A program made the position numbers and the translations under genes. Under the pieces are notes generated by a model, which made no database searches, was not told the DNA's origin, and was given only the letters and a program-made list of their open reading frames with translations. Source: Patescibacteria group bacterium (GTDB lineage: Bacteria; Patescibacteriota; Microgenomatia; Daviesbacterales; UBA10151). From it: a DNA stretch of 6,554 nucleotides. Within the stretch, counting starts at the first letter, position 1. Every line of letters starts with the position of its first letter. Where the stretch lies: positions 1-6,554 of the forward strand of contig JAHIVD010000079.1 in the NCBI GenBank assembly GCA_018816815.1. The letters run 5' to 3'. Positions 5,732 to 6,554 of the stretch are shown here, piece by piece.

Positions 5732-6554
5732 TCAAGCCCCGAACTTAAATTTCCTGTCTTCCCAGATAAACTGCGGGTTATCCTCCGAATCTTTTTTCAC
5801 TTCATTAAATCTTCTCATCCTGAATCCCGTCGGTATAAAAGCAAGGGCTGACCAGGCAAGAGCGGGCAAGCCTGTTTTTGGCAAGACGGCAACTGAAACA
5901 CCCGCCACTTGTCCCTGTACCACCGCCGGCTGCGGAGCGCTGGCGCCTATATTCCCAAAGGTAATGTTATTAGTGTTGTTGCTACTGCTACTGCTGGTAC
6001 TTGAGCTTGTATTGTTATTGGTGACGACAGTTTGCACGCAAACCAACGTATTATCGCGCATTTCCGCAACATAGCCTACAGGGCATTGCAGCCCACCAGA
6101 CGGAGGCAAAGGTGAAGGTGGAGGTGGTGGTGGTGGTGGAGGTGGAGGTGGTGGAGGGGATGTTGTTGGTTGAACTGTAAAGCTGGCAGTATCTTCACAA
6201 TTAGCACCTGATTGATTTGGAGTAATTACTTTTAAAGTATATGTTCCAACTGTAGACGGAGTTATAAATTGACCATTATTTAGATTAGAAAAAGTTTGTG
6301 GTCCGGTCACATTTAAACTGACAGTACCGGAGTCAGCAAACAACCCTGTCCCATCATGGAATCCCCCTACCCTAATCTGTTCACCAACATTGATGGTCTT
6401 GGAAGTATCCCAAGGATCGGATAAGTTCCTTTGTGCTCTGGCTTGAGTAGAACCATAGGAACATATTGGTGGAGGTGGTGGAGGTGGAGGTGGTGGAGGT
6501 GGAGGTGGTGGAGGTGGAGGTGGTGGAGGTGGAGGTGGTGGAGGTGGAGGTGGT
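5732..6554 (-). CDS. LPXTG-type wall-anchored surface protein with poly-proline linkers (5' end outside window)
   Basis: The frame is open without a stop from the window edge to TGA at 5732-5734, giving 273 visible residues; the N-terminus is missing. In order it shows: a run of 29 or more prolines (codons 6467-6553); an Ig-like/beta-sandwich domain of about 100 residues (INVGEQIRVGGFHDGTG to CEDTASFTV); a second run of 14 prolines (6116-6157); a short two-cysteine segment CPVGYVAEMRDNTLVC; a Thr/Ser/Asn-rich linker; and a C-terminal sorting signal. The signal has LPKTG (5870-5884), a hydrophobic stretch LPALAWSALAFIPTGF and the basic RMRR. This is the order used by sortases to cleave between Thr and Gly and attach the protein to the cell wall. 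Unusually, 25 further polar residues follow the RMRR stop-transfer. The protein probably projects a domain from the cell on stiff polyproline rods. Ligand and function are unknown. It is 177 bases upstream of rho on the same strand. Confidence 0.88.
   Translation of the reverse strand, partial: PPPPPPPPPPPPPPPPPPPPPPPPPPPPPICSYGSTQARAQRNLSDPWDTSKTINVGEQIRVGGFHDGTGLFADSGTVSLNVTGPQTFSNLNNGQFITPSTVGTYTLKVITPNQSGANCEDTASFTVQPTTSPPPPPPPPPPPPPPSPLPPSGGLQCPVGYVAEMRDNTLVCVQTVVTNNNTSSSTSSSSSNNTNNITFGNIGASAPQPAVVQGQVAGVSVAVLPKTGLPALAWSALAFIPTGFRMRRFNEVKKDSEDNPQFIWEDRKFKFGA
6116..6157 (-). repeat. 14-residue poly-proline tract
   Basis: Fourteen consecutive CCA/CCT/CCC-type proline codons separate the Ig-like domain from the C-terminal anchor region and are followed by SPLPPSGG. 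The plus strand is a (GGN)n run. It is a shorter version of the tract at the window edge and probably the same kind of rigid type II polyproline linker. Confidence 0.9.
6467..6554 (-). repeat. poly-proline minisatellite, 15-bp unit, continuing past window edge
   Basis: At least 29 consecutive proline codons using only CCA and CCT, arranged mostly as a 15-base, five-codon unit (plus strand TGGTGGAGGTGGAGG) repeated about five times. The tract runs off the window, so its real length is unknown. The exact higher-order period suggests growth by unit duplication rather than residue-by-residue selection. The plus strand is (GGN)n and might form two-tetrad G-quadruplexes. Confidence 0.95.

Noticed and set aside
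6341..6343. TTG at 6341-6343 as the start of the LPKTG protein
   Set aside because: It falls within the Ig-like domain; the frame stays open upstream through coherent protein sequence and the proline tract to the window edge, and no signal peptide follows the TTG.
6467..6554. Glycine-rich protein on the plus strand
   Set aside because: The (GGN)n run would read as glycine on the plus strand, but the minus-strand frame is continuous with a recognisable anchored protein and the plus frame is not.
1..6554. Defence system, toxin-antitoxin pair or other new multi-gene system
   Set aside because: All four protein genes are assignable as envelope or housekeeping types, and no unexplained gene pair or RNA with conserved architecture is seen.

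Overview
The window is AT-rich and tightly packed. It looks like a chromosomal segment of a Candidate Phyla Radiation bacterium (Patescibacteria), most likely of the Microgenomates type. This placement is an inference from four things: the style of the cell-surface proteins (an LPKTG anchor with a tail, long poly-proline linkers, a LysM-M23 protein with a cytoplasmic N-terminal leader), a Rho with a disordered N-terminus, AT-rich intergenic repeats built on ATTGTAAATT / ATTGAAAATT, and start codons without Shine-Dalgarno sequences. TGA acts as a stop codon (at 5732-5734), so the Gracilibacteria/Absconditabacteria code, in which TGA is Gly, does not fit.

Layout. Bases 1-246 are non-coding and AT-rich. 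Bases 247-2595 (+) encode a 782-residue multi-spanning membrane protein with an O-antigen-ligase/Wzy-type core fused to a TPR tail. It converges on a minus-strand block. This begins with two alanine tRNA genes, tRNA-Ala(CGC) at 2630-2700 without an encoded CCA and tRNA-Ala(GGC) at 2815-2888 with one, separated by a small AT-rich repeat cluster. Next come a LysM-LysM-M23 peptidoglycan hydrolase (2960-4072), a 15-bp tandem repeat, transcription terminator Rho (4196-5554), a second repeat-rich spacer, and the 3' part of a sortase-anchored surface protein (5732 to beyond 6554) that leaves the window inside a run of at least 29 prolines.

How they fit together. Three of the four proteins belong to the cell envelope: a probable glycan polymerase or glycan-to-protein ligase, a wall hydrolase, and a wall-anchored stalk-like protein. 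Rho and the two tRNAs are housekeeping genes. No defence system, mobile element, CRISPR array or biosynthetic cluster is visible. The points most worth a second look are the poly-proline LPKTG protein and its DNA minisatellite, the prion-like N-terminus of Rho, the Wzy-TPR fusion, and the tRNA-Ala(GGC) promoter that appears to start transcription almost at the mature 5' end.
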